64,000 nt of DNA from B1 sp044370475 (GTDB lineage: Bacteria > Bacteroidota > Bacteroidia > UKL13-3): contig JBILVK010000003.1 of NCBI GenBank assembly GCA_044370475.1, positions 1 to 64,000 on the forward strand, read 5' to 3'. Below the pieces are notes generated by a model. The model searched no databases, was not told the DNA's origin, and saw only the letters and a program-made list of their open reading frames with translations. Positions 9,200 to 18,163 of the stretch are shown piece by piece. A program made the position numbers and the translations under genes. How positions within the stretch are numbered: the first letter of the stretch is position 1; each line of letters opens with the position of its first letter.

Positions 9200-9335
9200 T
9201 TTTTTTACGCTTATTTCTTCTACATTTTTCACTACAATACCTCACTTCCTCCCAATTACGCTCCCACTTTTTACGCCAGGTAAAAGGCAAGTTGCAAGCG
9301 AGGCAAACCTTAACAGGTAACTCACTTTTTTCCAT
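9186..9335 (-). CDS. DUF2256 small zinc-ribbon-like protein (49 aa) between two photolyase genes
   Basis: A 49-residue ORF found by reading the gap on the minus strand. It starts with ATG at 9333-9335 and ends with TAG at 9186-9188. The product begins MEKSELPVKVCLACNLPFTW, continues RKKWERNWEEVRYCSEKCR, and has a basic tail. The CxxC and CxxxC pairs and the FTWRKKW core are hallmarks of DUF2256, a family often found beside cryptochrome/photolyase genes; its function is unknown. It overlaps the upstream photolyase by 14 bases and the downstream photolyase-related gene by 14 bases. That makes one tightly coupled operon. Confidence 0.9.
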   Translation of the reverse strand: MEKSELPVKVCLACNLPFTWRKKWERNWEEVRYCSEKCRRNKRKKNEAL

Positions 9336-10824
9336 GTACCAGCTTTTTTTTAAGTACCGCCTTTTTCAAAGGTTTGTTGCGTGTATGGGTTACCACTATC
9401 CTTTTATTTTCGGTCTGAACCAACGCATTTTTTCGTTGTCCCCAAATTTTATTCCTTGCTACCCTACCCGCAAACTCCACATCTACCAAGGGATATGGAT
9501 AATCAACGCCCATCTTAAAACCTAAAAAACTTTCATCAAGTGTAGTCAGTTTCCAAGGCTCATGTACAAACATCAAAGGCAAATTCTTAAGCTCAGGAAG
9601 CCACTTTTTAATAAAGATCCCAGATGCATCATGCTCCAAAGATTGCTTAAGCGGATTATACATTCTAATGGTATTTATGCCCGTTGTACCCGCCTGCATT
9701 TGAAACTGAGGATAATGAATCCCAGACTCATAATCCAAAAACAATTGCGCCAAATGATACACCCCTTTTCGCCAATCTATGTCTAAATGAAAACAAAGAA
9801 AAGATACCAACATGGCCCGCATTCTAAAGTTAACCCAACCCGTTTCATGCAAACATCGCATACAAGCATCAACCAGAGGATAGCCCGTTTCACCAGCCTT
9901 CCAAGCATTTAAAAATTGAGCATTATTCTCATGTTCTAACAATTCATATCCTTTATTAATGCAATGCAACTCATAGGTACAATCCACTTCAAATTTTTGT
10001 ATAAAATGACAATGCCATTTCAAGCGGGTTAGCATCCCATTGTATGCAAATTTATTACCTGCATAATTGGGATGATTCTTCACAAATTGATAGGCTTGCC
10101 TAATAGAAATATTGCCCCAAGCCAAAAACGGAGAAAGCCTACTACAGGCCGTCCTACTCTCATTTGGCTTAGAAATCATCTTGGTATAAAAAGCTCCCCT
10201 ACCTTCCATAAAACTATGCAAATATTTCCAAGCATTTTGTTCTCCCGCAGGTTGAAAAGAAGCTGGATAGGCCAACAATTTTAACTCAAAATCATTTGTC
10301 AATTCAAACCCCAAATTCAGTTTCAAACAATTTGTAGATTGCACATTGCCTATCGGTTCAGAGCAAATAGAAGCAAACCAAGCCTTGTCCCAACCAACCC
10401 TATTGCGTAGTCCGCGCACTACCCCATCTTTCTGAAACTCCTTCCATTCAACACCATTTTCCCTACAAAATTTTGCCACCTTTTTATCGCGTTCCCAAGT
10501 AATTTGTGTGCCACTTTCTTGGTAGCTAAAAATCTTTTGCACCGCATACACAGATTGCAAATAGCTAAACAAATCTTGCGCTTCAGCATGACATACATGA
10601 ATCCATTTTCCGGTCTGAACCGAGGCAGCGTTGAAGCTATGAATAGCGTGATATTGAAACTGCAAATGCCTCAAGGAGCAATCGGGGTAAGCCATTAGGC
10701 TAGGATCAAAAAGATAAACGATGATAAAAGGAAGCGCATCTATAGTTGCCACCTGCAGCGGCTCATGGTCTTGCGATCGAATATCGCGTTTCATCCAAAC
10801 TACATTAATGGCTTGCTTTTCCAA
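9322..10824 (-). CDS. Deoxyribodipyrimidine photolyase / cryptochrome family protein
   Basis: A 500-residue FAD-binding light-dependent DNA repair enzyme or cryptochrome. The N-terminal photolyase domain starts VVWMKRDIRSQDHEPL, a variant of the usual WxRRDLRxxDN pattern. The FAD domain has RLSPFLAWGNIS, WVNFRMRAMLVSFL and QMQAGTTGINTIRMYNP. The last is a form common in Bacteroidota members of the family. The basic C-terminal tail (KKAVLKKKLVHGKK) is probably disordered. It lies 5 bases downstream of the TIGR03643 gene and overlaps DUF2256. Whether it repairs cyclobutane dimers or acts only as a photoreceptor cannot be told from sequence. Two copies of the iterated GGTCTGAACC motif lie inside the gene, at 9412 and 10612. 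Confidence 0.92.
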   Translation of the reverse strand: MEKQAINVVWMKRDIRSQDHEPLQVATIDALPFIIVYLFDPSLMAYPDCSLRHLQFQYHAIHSFNAASVQTGKWIHVCHAEAQDLFSYLQSVYAVQKIFSYQESGTQITWERDKKVAKFCRENGVEWKEFQKDGVVRGLRNRVGWDKAWFASICSEPIGNVQSTNCLKLNLGFELTNDFELKLLAYPASFQPAGEQNAWKYLHSFMEGRGAFYTKMISKPNESRTACSRLSPFLAWGNISIRQAYQFVKNHPNYAGNKFAYNGMLTRLKWHCHFIQKFEVDCTYELHCINKGYELLEHENNAQFLNAWKAGETGYPLVDACMRCLHETGWVNFRMRAMLVSFLCFHLDIDWRKGVYHLAQLFLDYESGIHYPQFQMQAGTTGINTIRMYNPLKQSLEHDASGIFIKKWLPELKNLPLMFVHEPWKLTTLDESFLGFKMGVDYPYPLVDVEFAGRVARNKIWGQRKNALVQTENKRIVVTHTRNKPLKKAVLKKKLVHGKK

Positions 10825-10829
10825 ACTGC

Positions 10830-11114
10830 TTATCGCTTAGAAATTCTATTCATGCTAATGTTTCTTTGTCGGCTACATTTAAAACGCTGCATATCCGCCA
10901 CAGCTTTACTGGCATGTTTTACACCAACCCCAGAGGATACACGCTTACGCCATCTTCTAAAGCTAGTCGGCTTCAATTGCGCGCGCATCAAGCGCTCCAC
11001 CTCTCCTTGCGTAAGTCCAAACTGTAGCTTAATTACATCAAAGGTGGTTCTATCTTCCCAAGCCATTTCTATAATTCTATCTATTTCTTGCTCTGTAAAT
11101 GCTCTCATTTTCAT
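10830..11114 (-). CDS. TIGR03643 family small protein, first gene of the photolyase operon
   Basis: A 94-residue basic protein. The core MRAFTEQEIDRIIEMAWEDR followed by LQFGLTQGEVERLMR and SFRRWRKR is the TIGR03643 signature, a conserved family of unknown function often next to photolyase/cryptochrome genes. The predicted helices resemble a helix-turn-helix, so DNA binding is possible but unproven. The start could be ATG at 11114 or at 11108. It leads the operon, 5 bases before the photolyase gene, with two inverted copies of the iterated motif 160-215 bases upstream. Confidence 0.85.
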   Translation of the reverse strand: MKMRAFTEQEIDRIIEMAWEDRTTFDVIKLQFGLTQGEVERLMRAQLKPTSFRRWRKRVSSGVGVKHASKAVADMQRFKCSRQRNISMNRISKR

Positions 11115-11426
11115 TTTGCTTCAATTTTGCCACAGCATGCTGCTACCCATTTTTAAAACCAATATCTCAATCAACATTCATAATCACATTTTGTTTAATT
11201 AAGTCATCAACAATGCTGCAAAATTGCCTTTTAAAGCATCCTAATATCTTTCAAAAAAACTTTCAATAATATCGGTCTGAACCTACGTTAAAGACAGTAA
11301 ATCGCTGCAGCCGTAATTGGTTCAGACCGAAAAAAAACTACCTAAAGCCTCCAAAGAAAAGTGGCATAAAACAAAGAAGGTCGAACCACTTGGTCCGACC
11401 TTCTTCATTCTTAATAAATTGAAATC
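11115..11426. promoter_or_regulatory. Upstream region of photolyase operon with two inverted GGTCTGAACC motifs (11271-11285 and 11317-11331)
   Basis: This 312-base gap holds the presumed promoter of the photolyase operon, although no clear TAnnTTTG box was picked out. It contains ATCGGTCTGAACCTA at 11271-11285 and TTGGTTCAGACCGAA at 11317-11331. These are two copies of the iterated motif facing each other with centres 46 bases apart. A terminator for the next gene lies at 11374-11405. Confidence 0.5.
11374..11405 (-). terminator. Intrinsic terminator of the large T9SS gene
   Basis: AAGAAGGTCG pairs perfectly with CGACCTTCTT across a 12-base loop, and on the minus strand a T-rich run follows. 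It lies about 20 bases beyond the stop of the gene at 11427-17060. Confidence 0.75.
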
Positions 11427-14400
11427 TTAATGAGCAACCAAAATCTTCACATAAACTTTGGTATCATTAACCATGGTTTGTAAAATATACATACCATCAG
11501 CTAAGTCTAAATTCATATCGATTTTATCTGTAACTGCAGATTCATTCATTTGCCATACCAATTCACCCATTCTATTATACAATTTTAAACCTCCTTGTAA
11601 CTTAATAGAAGGATCAGAAACCATGCTAAATATACCTGTGTTTGGATTTGGAAACACTTGAACATAATTAGATGATTTTAAATCTTGCCTAACATGAATG
11701 ATAGAAGTAAAATTAACCGTTCCATCAAAATCATGTTGAGCCAATCTATAATACAATGAACCACCACCATTGGCATGCGTTAAGAAAGCTTGCTCATGCT
11801 TAAAGTTATATGTTTTAACTTGATTAGAATTACCTGCACCTCTTACTTTGCCAATAGATGTAAATGATTTACCATCACTAGAAACTTCCAAATTAAAGAA
11901 ATTATTGTTCTTCTCACTAGCAGTTTTCCATACCAACATAACATCATCATTTTGCTTTTCACCTTCAAAAGAAAGGAATGTAACTGGCACCGTTGAGGTA
12001 GCAGTAACGGTAACAGTATCTCTAAACGTACCGCAAACATTAGTGTAAGTTGCAATGTATAAGTAAACACCAGCATTAAAATACGGACCAACCCTGGTCT
12101 TAGCATTGGTATCTATAGGGTTACCTAAATACGTCCAGTTAAAACCAGCCATAGAGCCTGGCACTGGAACAGTCAATCCGCTATTTAATACATTCGGATT
12201 TTGAGGAGTAACACCAGAATTTACCCAACAAGATGGCGTATTATTATCTGGCGCATTTAATCTGTTACCCGAACTAGAAACCGCAGGGGTATTGCCTGTC
12301 CACATTGCTGCAGTTACACCCGAAGCAGCAGGGAAAGTATAAGCGCCGTAAACGGTTGCATCAATAATAACTCCTGAAGGATTCTTTATCAAATAACCTC
12401 TATTATCGCCCGTAGAACTATGCGTAACTGTATTTCCTGTATGGTAGTAAAAGTTAGCCGGACTAGGAACACTGCTACCCAATTGTCCGGTTGCAAGTAC
12501 CATAGTACCATTTGGACTAAACACCACTCCCGCAGGGAAAGTTACAGTATGTTGTAAGGTAGTACCATCCCACTCTTCCATGGTATAACCAGCAATACTG
12601 CTATTTGGAACACCTGTTAACTCAACATAATCATCGGCTACTAAATAACTAGGCCATCCACCTACAGGTGCACCTGTGGCCACTTTATAATGCGCTATTT
12701 CACTAAAGAAAACACCGCCATTTGGAAACATTGGCGAGAACGCCTCAAGAGAAACAGTATCTGTATTACTAATTACCGTTCTGGTTTTTGGCAACACAGA
12801 AAGAATCGGTTTAACTTCAAATGGCACCAACATATTGAGTGAATCATTTGATAAAATGGAATTGATAGTTGAAGCTCTAATAAATGCACTTGCGCCATAT
12901 ATTCCAGGCTGCATCATGTTAACCGTATTTGCAAAAAAGGTACTGCTCGAACCAACGCCTAATACCCCAGAATTGATTTGAATGCTATCGGTTTGCGGCG
13001 ATGAACCCGTTTTACTCCATACAATGGTAATTGGATCTACACTAAAATCAATGGACGCTCCAATAACATTTTGCAAAGTAACTTTAATGGTATCAGCGGT
13101 ATTATAACACGGACTACTTTTCACTAATTCTACCTTACTAATTCCAATATCACCCGCCACTGCCACAAACTCTACAGAACCAACATCAGGCGTAGTTGCA
13201 GAACGAGCTGCTCCAAAAATATCAGTGGTTACAGAAGCTATTGGATTTCCAATATTGTCTACGTTGAAAGAAAGCGGACTAAAATTACCACCCGCTAAAT
13301 TGATATAAACTGGGTTTGCATTAACTGAGTTCAAATCCCCACCAGAAGCAGTTCTCCAATTTGCCAATGTAGTATTGTTTGCTCCCCAATAACCAACACT
13401 GTTGGTTCCTGCAGTAGCTCCCATATACAAATCATTGTAATCAGAGGTAAAAGAAGTAGAAACCGTTGTAACATAAATACAATGTTTGGTACCTGTTCCA
13501 GAGCCAGAAATACTAAATATATTGTTTTTCAAATCATGGTTATCTGGAGCTGTACTCGCAAATACACATCTAATGGTACCAGTTCCATTACTAACCAAAG
13601 CGATTGTATTGTGGTATATTTTTATATAGGTGCGCGCACCTAATAAATACATACCGTAAATGGTTCCTGTAGTACTAATATTATATACCGAATTGTTTGT
13701 AAACTCAGTTTCAAATCCAGTAATATTTGCAGAAACACTCACATAAATTGGGTAAGCAGTATAACTTCCAACCCCAGCATCATGAACTTTATTGTTCCTA
13801 ACTTTAATATTTCTTGAAGTGGTTAAATAGATTCCGTAAAATGTGCTTAACACCGGTCTATTCATTCTATGCACATCATTGTTTAATAAGTTAACAGAAT
13901 CTGCATTAGAAAGGTAAATTCCATATAAGTAGAAATCACGTACCACATTGTTCTGAACCAAATGTCTGCTATTATTTAAATAAGAAGTATTACCCATTAA
14001 AGTAATTCCATAATACCCACCAATAACTTCATTGTTAGTTATAACAAGGTTTTGCGCATTGTTACCAGCCGTGGTGGCAGAAGAGGTAGAACCAGAAACA
14101 ACTATTCCTGCATTGGTAGTTAAAGTTGAACTAGTGCCTACATCTATCTTACAATTATTAATTGTAATGTTTTCAGATTGGTTGTTAATCAAAATTCCAA
14201 ATCCACTGTAATTAGCGCCTGTTCCAACAATCCTTAAACTATCTAGGGTAATGAATTTTGAACCCGAAAAAGATACTACTGGAGAAACAGCACTTGTAAC
14301 AGTATTGCCATTTCCATTTATAGTAACCGTGTTTGTAGCAGATGCTCCTAAAATATTTCCAAATACCATATTTTCATTAAAAGTAGCTGCACCAGGTGCA

Positions 14401-17060
14401 ATGTTTATGGTAACTGGACCCGTTAATCCAACGCAATTAACTTCAGATGTAAAGTAACTTAAAGAATGATAATTGGTAGAAGAAATAGGCAATGAAGGAT
14501 TTACAGTATAAGTACCAGAAAGTGGCGTAGTACTTGTTGCCACATAGGTTGAAAGTGAAGTATCACTATTTACCGCATTACAAGTAACAATACACCTATA
14601 CCAATTAGAGCTGCTTTGCACCTTAGAAATAACCCTAAAGGTATCTCCTGCCATATTGCTAAAAGAACCAGATAAACCAGTTGAAGAAGATTGCCATTGG
14701 TAGCTTAAACCAGCTCTTAACGAATCATTCTTCAAGGTTAAATTAAATGATGTAGCTGAACAAGCATATAAAGTAGAGCTCGATGCCGCTCCAGAAACCG
14801 GGGTACCAGAACAAGGCACTGTGGTAAATTCAACAGCCCCCATATCAGGTGTGGTAGCCGATCTTGTAGCTCCATTGATATCTGTAGTTACACCCAATGG
14901 CGTTCCTAAATTATCCATGGCAGATGAACTAGGAGTAATATTCCCTGCAGTTAAATTCCCATAAAGAGGAGCTGTGCTCACCGAATTAGCATCTTTTCCA
15001 GAAGCGGTAATCCAATTTGCCAAGGTTAAATTATTAGCTCCCCAGTAACCAACATTGTTGGTTCCTGCCGAAGCTCCCATATGGAAATTATTAAAATTAG
15101 AAGTAAAGGTTGTAGAGGTAGTTGTTATATAAATATTGAATTTAGCGCCTGTTCCCGTTCCAGATATGCTAAAAATATTGTTCTTTAAATCATGATTATC
15201 TGGTGCGGTACTTGCAAAAAAGCAACGAACCGCTCCTGTACCATTGGTTACTAATGCAACCGTATTGTGATACACTTTCATATTGGTTCTTGCACCCAAG
15301 AAATACATTCCATAAATGGTACCTGTTGAATTAATATTATAAATAGCATTATTAATAAACTCAGTTTCATATCCAACCGAATTAGCCGAAACTGTTACAT
15401 ATACAGGATAAGCTGTATAAGAACCTGTTCCTGCATCATGTATTCTATTGTTCCTAACTTTTATGTTTCTGCTGGTTCCTAAATAAATACCATAAAAGGT
15501 ACTTATTGTTCCCCTATTCAACCTATGTATATCATTGTTTGCAACCAGCGCAGTATCTGCATTCACTAAATAAATACCATATAAATAGAAATCCCTTACA
15601 ATATTATTTTGAATAATATGTCCGGTATTATTTAAATATGATGCAACTCCAAGAGCTGTAATTCCATAATATCCTCCTACTACCTCATTATCGGTTATAA
15701 TTATGTTTATGGCATTACTCCCGGCTGTAGTTGGTGAGGTAACCGACCCCGAAATCACAATACCAGCATTGCTAGTGGCTGTGGCTGTTGACCCTACATC
15801 CACCTTATTTTTCCTTATGATAATATTCTGAGCCTGATTGCTAATATAAATCCCAAAACCACTTAAGGTAGTTCCTGTTGCAACAATATTAAAACTGTCT
15901 AATATAAAATGCTTCGTTCCCAAAAAGGAAATTATTGGTGATAATGGTGTTGCTATCGTATTTCCATTACCATTCAATGTCACGGTATTGGTAGCAGAGG
16001 TACCAGGTATGTTTCCAAATGTTAATTGCTCATTATAGGGATTCGCGCCGCTCACCACATTTATGGTAACCGGACCACTTACTCCCACACAACTCAATTC
16101 GGTTGATAAGGCATTTAAACTCCAATAATTGGTTGAGGATTGCGGCGAGGCCGGATCAACTGTATATATTCCAGACAAAGGTGCTGTACTCGTTGCAACA
16201 AATACAGCGGTAGAGGTATCAGAATTAGTTCCATTGCATGTCACCAAACACCTATACCAAGTACTTACAGATTGAGTATCTATAGTGCTTCTATTTGTAT
16301 CATTAACAATTATTGAATAAGGTCCATTTGCAGAAAAGGTAGAACGCAACCACTGATAGGTAATTCCAGTTCTGATAGAATCATTCGCTAAACTTAAACC
16401 AATATTTTGTCCGGCACATGCATAACTTAAATTTGCAACCGCATTACCCGCTGTAGGTGTTCCACTACATGCAATGGCAGGTGCAAAAACTATTTGGCCA
16501 ATCCATCCCCTAGGTGTAATCGTTGGGGCAACAGGCGGAATACCCGTGCCACCATAACCAATACTGGTTCCTGTTATAAGGTTTACACCAGATTGAGAAA
16601 CCGTTGTGGTTCCTGCAGATAAAGTAAAATATCTTTGGTTCAATGCATAAACCAATATGCCATAGGTGGTATTTGCAGGAACAATAAAACTTAAACCACT
16701 CAGCAAAGTTTGTGTGGTGGTGGTAGTAGTATTTCCTGTAGCACTTACCGACCCAGAGGCAACTAAATTCCAGCCATTGGCCGAAGTTATGGTAGATGGT
16801 GCACCACTCACAGGTGTTGTATTGTAATACATAGAAACAGGAGAAGTTCCTGTTGTTCCTATCACACCTCTTATCTCAGAAATAATAATTGGATAACTAT
16901 TGGTGTTTTGTAAGTTAAAAGTAACCCCTCCAGAACCATTATTATTCAAAAACGTTGATGTGGTGCTCAAAGTCTGCGCTTGCGCAAAAAAGCCTCCAAA
17001 TAGTACAAGGAAAAACAGCAAACTGATTTGCCATCTTTTTGTCTGTGTAGATATATGCAT
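11427..17060 (-). CDS. Giant T9SS surface protein with two tandem beta-helix modules and a lamin-tail domain
   Basis: An 1877-residue secreted protein. Residues 1-29 are a signal peptide ending FFAQAQ. Two long homologous modules follow, about 199-747 and 748-1298. Each starts with a CSGTP segment and an Ig-like stretch (SYQWQSS / TYQWLRS), then a right-handed parallel beta-helix rich in NNI/NNxV turns. After about 1300 come a CARDB-like segment, a lamin-tail-like region (FFSEIAHYK, then DDYVELTGV), and a type A T9SS sorting domain beginning VFPNPNTGIF and ending MYILQTMVNDTKVYVKILVAH. It should be exported by T9SS and displayed or released at the surface, perhaps as an adhesin. No catalytic residues are claimed. 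It is a single-gene unit with its own terminator. Confidence 0.9.
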   Translation of the reverse strand: MHISTQTKRWQISLLFFLVLFGGFFAQAQTLSTTSTFLNNNGSGGVTFNLQNTNSYPIIISEIRGVIGTTGTSPVSMYYNTTPVSGAPSTITSANGWNLVASGSVSATGNTTTTTTQTLLSGLSFIVPANTTYGILVYALNQRYFTLSAGTTTVSQSGVNLITGTSIGYGGTGIPPVAPTITPRGWIGQIVFAPAIACSGTPTAGNAVANLSYACAGQNIGLSLANDSIRTGITYQWLRSTFSANGPYSIIVNDTNRSTIDTQSVSTWYRCLVTCNGTNSDTSTAVFVATSTAPLSGIYTVDPASPQSSTNYWSLNALSTELSCVGVSGPVTINVVSGANPYNEQLTFGNIPGTSATNTVTLNGNGNTIATPLSPIISFLGTKHFILDSFNIVATGTTLSGFGIYISNQAQNIIIRKNKVDVGSTATATSNAGIVISGSVTSPTTAGSNAINIIITDNEVVGGYYGITALGVASYLNNTGHIIQNNIVRDFYLYGIYLVNADTALVANNDIHRLNRGTISTFYGIYLGTSRNIKVRNNRIHDAGTGSYTAYPVYVTVSANSVGYETEFINNAIYNINSTGTIYGMYFLGARTNMKVYHNTVALVTNGTGAVRCFFASTAPDNHDLKNNIFSISGTGTGAKFNIYITTTSTTFTSNFNNFHMGASAGTNNVGYWGANNLTLANWITASGKDANSVSTAPLYGNLTAGNITPSSSAMDNLGTPLGVTTDINGATRSATTPDMGAVEFTTVPCSGTPVSGAASSSTLYACSATSFNLTLKNDSLRAGLSYQWQSSSTGLSGSFSNMAGDTFRVISKVQSSSNWYRCIVTCNAVNSDTSLSTYVATSTTPLSGTYTVNPSLPISSTNYHSLSYFTSEVNCVGLTGPVTINIAPGAATFNENMVFGNILGASATNTVTINGNGNTVTSAVSPVVSFSGSKFITLDSLRIVGTGANYSGFGILINNQSENITINNCKIDVGTSSTLTTNAGIVVSGSTSSATTAGNNAQNLVITNNEVIGGYYGITLMGNTSYLNNSRHLVQNNVVRDFYLYGIYLSNADSVNLLNNDVHRMNRPVLSTFYGIYLTTSRNIKVRNNKVHDAGVGSYTAYPIYVSVSANITGFETEFTNNSVYNISTTGTIYGMYLLGARTYIKIYHNTIALVSNGTGTIRCVFASTAPDNHDLKNNIFSISGSGTGTKHCIYVTTVSTSFTSDYNDLYMGATAGTNSVGYWGANNTTLANWRTASGGDLNSVNANPVYINLAGGNFSPLSFNVDNIGNPIASVTTDIFGAARSATTPDVGSVEFVAVAGDIGISKVELVKSSPCYNTADTIKVTLQNVIGASIDFSVDPITIVWSKTGSSPQTDSIQINSGVLGVGSSSTFFANTVNMMQPGIYGASAFIRASTINSILSNDSLNMLVPFEVKPILSVLPKTRTVISNTDTVSLEAFSPMFPNGGVFFSEIAHYKVATGAPVGGWPSYLVADDYVELTGVPNSSIAGYTMEEWDGTTLQHTVTFPAGVVFSPNGTMVLATGQLGSSVPSPANFYYHTGNTVTHSSTGDNRGYLIKNPSGVIIDATVYGAYTFPAASGVTAAMWTGNTPAVSSSGNRLNAPDNNTPSCWVNSGVTPQNPNVLNSGLTVPVPGSMAGFNWTYLGNPIDTNAKTRVGPYFNAGVYLYIATYTNVCGTFRDTVTVTATSTVPVTFLSFEGEKQNDDVMLVWKTASEKNNNFFNLEVSSDGKSFTSIGKVRGAGNSNQVKTYNFKHEQAFLTHANGGGSLYYRLAQHDFDGTVNFTSIIHVRQDLKSSNYVQVFPNPNTGIFSMVSDPSIKLQGGLKLYNRMGELVWQMNESAVTDKIDMNLDLADGMYILQTMVNDTKVYVKILVAH

Positions 17061-17082
17061 AATTTGTATAATTATTTTAATA

Positions 17083-17090
17083 CAAATTTA
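17083..17090 (-). promoter_or_regulatory. Candidate -7 box upstream of the beta-helix gene
   Basis: TAAATTTG on the minus strand matches TAnnTTTG and lies 22 bases before the start at 17060. A second match, TACCTTTG, is at 17136-17143. Neither has a well-spaced -33 TTTG, so the choice is uncertain. Confidence 0.35.
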
Positions 17091-17150
17091 GGAGAATTAT
17101 AAGTCAATACATGTAATTCTCTTGTAAAAATACATCAAAGGTAGAATTAC

Positions 17151-17444
17151 CTATTCCAACCTAAAACTTAGGCCCTTTTCAGCCAGAAATTTATGCAATT
17201 TGGGCATACTACTTTTACCCATTCCATGAAAGCTCAACACCTCTTTTTCGCTATATTCTGCCAATTGCGCCAAGCTTTGTATGCCATTATTCTCCAAAGC
17301 ACGCCTAGCAGGGGCAGCTAGGTCAGCCAAAAAACCATTCTCAGGTCTTTCATTTAAATCACAAATGGGACAAACCAAACAATCAGAACTCTTATAAAAT
17401 CGGTGTCCCTTTTCACAAATTTTCAAGTGTTTTTTTGTTTCCAT
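17151..17444 (-). CDS. Small zinc-ribbon protein with RNA polymerase alpha-CTD-like helix-hairpin-helix domain
   Basis: A 97-residue protein starting METKKHLK; an in-frame ATG at 17459 would add five residues. The N-terminus has CEKGH and CLVCPICD, a probable zinc ribbon. Residues from about 40 on (LAAPARRALENNGIQSLAQLAEYSEKEV) resemble the alpha-CTD/helix-hairpin-helix fold, with GMGKSSMPKL as the hairpin. Similar free-standing alpha-CTD-like proteins are annotated in Bacteroidota, but their role is not established. DNA binding is a reasonable inference. An iterated-motif copy lies upstream at 17470-17484. Confidence 0.75.
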   Translation of the reverse strand: METKKHLKICEKGHRFYKSSDCLVCPICDLNERPENGFLADLAAPARRALENNGIQSLAQLAEYSEKEVLSFHGMGKSSMPKLHKFLAEKGLSFRLE

Positions 17445-17469
17445 ATCCTTTGCATTCATGCTTTTTTAT

Positions 17470-17484
17470 TTCGGTTTGAACCAA
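17470..17484. repeat. Iterated near-palindrome TTCGGTTTGAACCAA
   Basis: One of six intergenic copies of the GGTYYGAACC family. It lies 25 bases upstream of the zinc-ribbon gene start and just past the stop of no other gene, so it could also act as a local operator. Two more copies, at 17733 and 17929, are inside the next gene. Confidence 0.6.
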
Positions 17485-17514
17485 TACAACAAGTGTAATA
17501 AATTTAGTCCTAAA

Positions 17515-18111
17515 TTAGAATATTCTTGGCCAAAACATAGGCACATTCATTTGATAGTTTTGATAAGCACTGCCAAATTGTTTAAGCAATTTTTTCTCTT
17601 CCCATCTTGCCCCAACATATAAATATACGCAGCCAATAAAGCTAAAGATAAAACTTCCCCAGCAAGGTTTATACATTAAATAACCAAACAATAAAAGATA
17701 GCTCGCGGTATACAATGGGTGTCGCATCAATTGGTTCAGACCGTTAATTTTTAACTCCTCCGAAATGGCCGCATTAAACGTTTTATTGCGCCATTGCATC
17801 AATCCCAAAAACTCGCTCATTTGATAATTTCTAAAACTTAAATAAGCCATTACCAAACCCAATATCATAAGCACCAAGCCCAATATAAACAATACCTGCG
17901 AGCTATACCACCTTTCTTCTTCTATTTCGGTTTGAACCCAAACAGCCATGAAAAATAAAAGCAACGAAACGCCATTATACATAAACCGATAATAAGGCAC
18001 ACTCCCTTTTGCATGCTGGCTAACCCAATCCTTTGCCCGCGTAGATGCCATAGCACTGTGCACGCCATAAAACAATAGCCAATGGATGATTAAATGAAGG
18101 TATGGATTCAT
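17515..18111 (-). CDS. Integral membrane protein, isoprenylcysteine/phospholipid methyltransferase-like (NnrU/ICMT type)
   Basis: A 198-residue protein from the start MNPYLHL, with about five hydrophobic segments. The C-terminal half contains NQLMRHPLYTASYLLLFGYLMY and ends in an amphipathic region (GARWEEKKLLKQFGSAYQNY). The RHPxY followed by a terminal EE-K-L motif is the signature of the ICMT/PEMT membrane methyltransferase superfamily, which uses S-adenosylmethionine. The substrate is unknown. It lies downstream of the MBL-fold gene on the same strand, separated by a short repeat. Two iterated-motif copies are in its coding frame, read as NGLNQ and WVQTE. Confidence 0.75.
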   Translation of the reverse strand: MNPYLHLIIHWLLFYGVHSAMASTRAKDWVSQHAKGSVPYYRFMYNGVSLLLFFMAVWVQTEIEEERWYSSQVLFILGLVLMILGLVMAYLSFRNYQMSEFLGLMQWRNKTFNAAISEELKINGLNQLMRHPLYTASYLLLFGYLMYKPCWGSFIFSFIGCVYLYVGARWEEKKLLKQFGSAYQNYQMNVPMFWPRIF

Positions 18112-18116
18112 TATTT

Positions 18117-18152
18117 TTATACTATGGACCATGGTCTATGGTCTATGGACGA
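18117..18152. repeat. Short degenerate tandem repeat of CTATGG/GGTC units
   Basis: About 36 bases built from ACTATGGACC, ATGGTCTATGG and TCTATGGACG in tandem, directly 5' of the membrane protein start. It resembles in style, though not in sequence, the GGTCTTTGGTCGTTGG arrays near valS and trmD. Confidence 0.6.
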
Positions 18153-18163
18153 CTTCTCATCAA

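Noticed and set aside
10342..10370. ATCGGTTCAGAGCAAA as another motif copy, and similar near-matches at 18841, 21354, 47841, 49813, 51797 and 55265
   Set aside because: Each has a mismatch in the ten-base core; left out of the count so as not to inflate it.
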